A DNA stretch of 49,508 nt, from positions 1 through 49,508 of the forward strand of contig JAJCZF010000034.1 of NCBI GenBank assembly GCA_029262535.1. The letters run 5' to 3'. Origin of the DNA: Deltaproteobacteria bacterium (GTDB lineage: Bacteria; Desulfobacterota; GWC2-55-46; JAJCZF01). A program made the position numbers and the translations under genes. Numbering within the stretch: position 1 is the first letter of the stretch; every line of letters begins with the position of its first letter. Below the pieces are notes generated by a model that searched no databases, was not told the DNA's origin, and worked only from the letters and a program-made list of their open reading frames with translations. Below, piece by piece: positions 48,731 through 49,508 of the stretch.

Positions 48731-49508
48731 ATGATAAACGGACTCGCAAATAACATACTACCCTACCGCGTCCTGGCCGTAGACGACTCGGTCACGCAGA
48801 GGGCGATCATAAAGGCAACCCTGACCGAGCCGCGCTACTCCCTTTGGCTAGCCAAGAGCGGCAGGGAAGCCATGGCCATACTGACCAAACACGGTCGCGA
48901 CTTAGACGTCTTAATGCTCGACATCTCCATGGATGACCTTGACGGCTTCGAGGTGCTCCATCTCATTAGGACCGAGCTTGAGCTCCCCCTCCTTCCGGTA
49001 TTCATCGTAAGTTCGCACCACACGCCCTCCTATATAGAGAAGGCGATCACGGCCGGGGCGAGCGAGTTTATAATAAAACCCTTTATCGGTGATGAACTCA
49101 CCAGCCGCCTAGATCTAGCAGTTGAGCGCAAGCGCGCGCTTGAACATCTTGAAGCACCGGAGACCGTGCTCTACTCGCTTGCGAGTATGGCCGAGAACAA
49201 AGATCACTACATGGGCCGCCACTGCGAAAGGCTATCCCACATGTGCGAAGTATTCGCAGAGAGGCTCAACCTCTGCGAAGATGATATAGATACCCTTAGG
49301 CAGGCTTCGAAACTCCATGACATCGGAAAGCTAGCCATACCGGACGCCATACTAATGAAGGCCTCCCCCCTCACCTTTGAAGAGTGCTCGCTCATAAGAA
49401 AACACACACTCTACGGCGCGCTCATCTGCCAGAACATGAACGCCCCCAAGGCGGTCGTCGATATCGTAAAGCACCACCACGAACGTTACGACGGCTCCGG
49501 CTACCCGT
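48731..49508 (+). CDS. Response regulator with HD-GYP domain (3' end outside the window)
   Basis: The frame is open from ATG at 48731 to the window end (259 codons). Residues about 10-130 are a receiver domain (VLAVDDSVTQRA, phospho-acceptor in VLMLDISMDDLDGF, FIIKPF). The HD-GYP domain then begins: ASKLHDIGKLAIPDA and HHHERYDGSGYP, where the sequence ends. It is a paralogue of the preceding gene over its whole visible length. The truncated end prevents judging the second half of the metal site. Its promoter is the best match in the window, so it may be transcribed strongly and alone. Confidence 0.93.
   Translation, partial: MINGLANNILPYRVLAVDDSVTQRAIIKATLTEPRYSLWLAKSGREAMAILTKHGRDLDVLMLDISMDDLDGFEVLHLIRTELELPLLPVFIVSSHHTPSYIEKAITAGASEFIIKPFIGDELTSRLDLAVERKRALEHLEAPETVLYSLASMAENKDHYMGRHCERLSHMCEVFAERLNLCEDDIDTLRQASKLHDIGKLAIPDAILMKASPLTFEECSLIRKHTLYGALICQNMNAPKAVVDIVKHHHERYDGSGYP

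Noticed and set aside
1..49508. CRISPR arrays, tRNA or rRNA genes
   Set aside because: No regularly spaced repeats with unique spacers, no tRNA-like GTTCGA loops with acceptor stems and no rRNA motifs were seen in the gaps.

Overview
The window comes from a Gram-negative (diderm) bacterium. It carries a complete tolQ-tolR-tolA-tolB-pal-cpoB envelope cluster, an AsmA-family protein, several lipoprotein or periplasmic proteins, lspA and a PEP-CTERM surface protein. The cobalamin-dependent ribonucleotide reductase, orphan GspE-type ATPase, HDOD and REC/HD-GYP regulators, DUF4124 proteins and DUF362 ferredoxin together fit a deltaproteobacterial (Desulfobacterota-like) or neighbouring lineage. 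That placement is inference; no rRNA or tRNA gene is visible to settle it.

Layout. 1-929: end of an IS3-like insertion sequence, then an apparently gene-free stretch built of degenerate repeats. 930-8258: CopD-like membrane protein, macro-domain protein, ribosomal protein S21 (strong promoter, structured leader), then on the minus strand acetyl-CoA synthetase, a large lipoprotein of unknown function, a universal stress protein, a remnant of a second one, and a membrane-anchored cyclic-nucleotide-binding protein. 8481-18027 (+): hisS, GspE-type ATPase, engB, a CpoB-like TPR protein, a LysM protein, dprA, topA. 18034-21359 (-): lspA and ileS. 21360-25189: an accessory stretch with an AT-rich TIR-like gene (possible phage defence), a PEP-CTERM protein, two DUF4124 proteins (one fused to a cytochrome c domain) and a small membrane protein. 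25262-31393: uvrB (+), then folE2-queD and nrdJ (-). 31394-32445: about 1 kb without protein genes but rich in promoters, hairpins and repeats, with two candidate structured RNAs. 32446-38713 (+): tol-pal cluster. 38818-43342: DUF362 ferredoxin and AsmA. 43332-46093 (-): PepSY protein and a two-component pair. 46395-49508 (+): HDOD protein and two REC/HD-GYP proteins, the last cut by the window end.

How genes work together. TolQ/R/A/B/Pal/CpoB form the trans-envelope machine of cell division; a second CpoB-like protein and a LysM protein lie elsewhere in the window. QueD and FolE2 supply early steps toward 7-deazaguanine (queuosine). uvrB, dprA, topA and nrdJ serve DNA metabolism. HDOD plus two REC/HD-GYP genes suggest a c-di-GMP signalling group.

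The least explained signals are between genes. They are a hairpin repeat family with compensatory base changes, a second palindrome family, a possible sRNA and tandem hairpins before tolQ, two promoters placed almost directly on start codons, and remnants of decayed tandem duplicates (Usp, DUF4124). No complete new multi-gene system could be demonstrated from the sequence alone.
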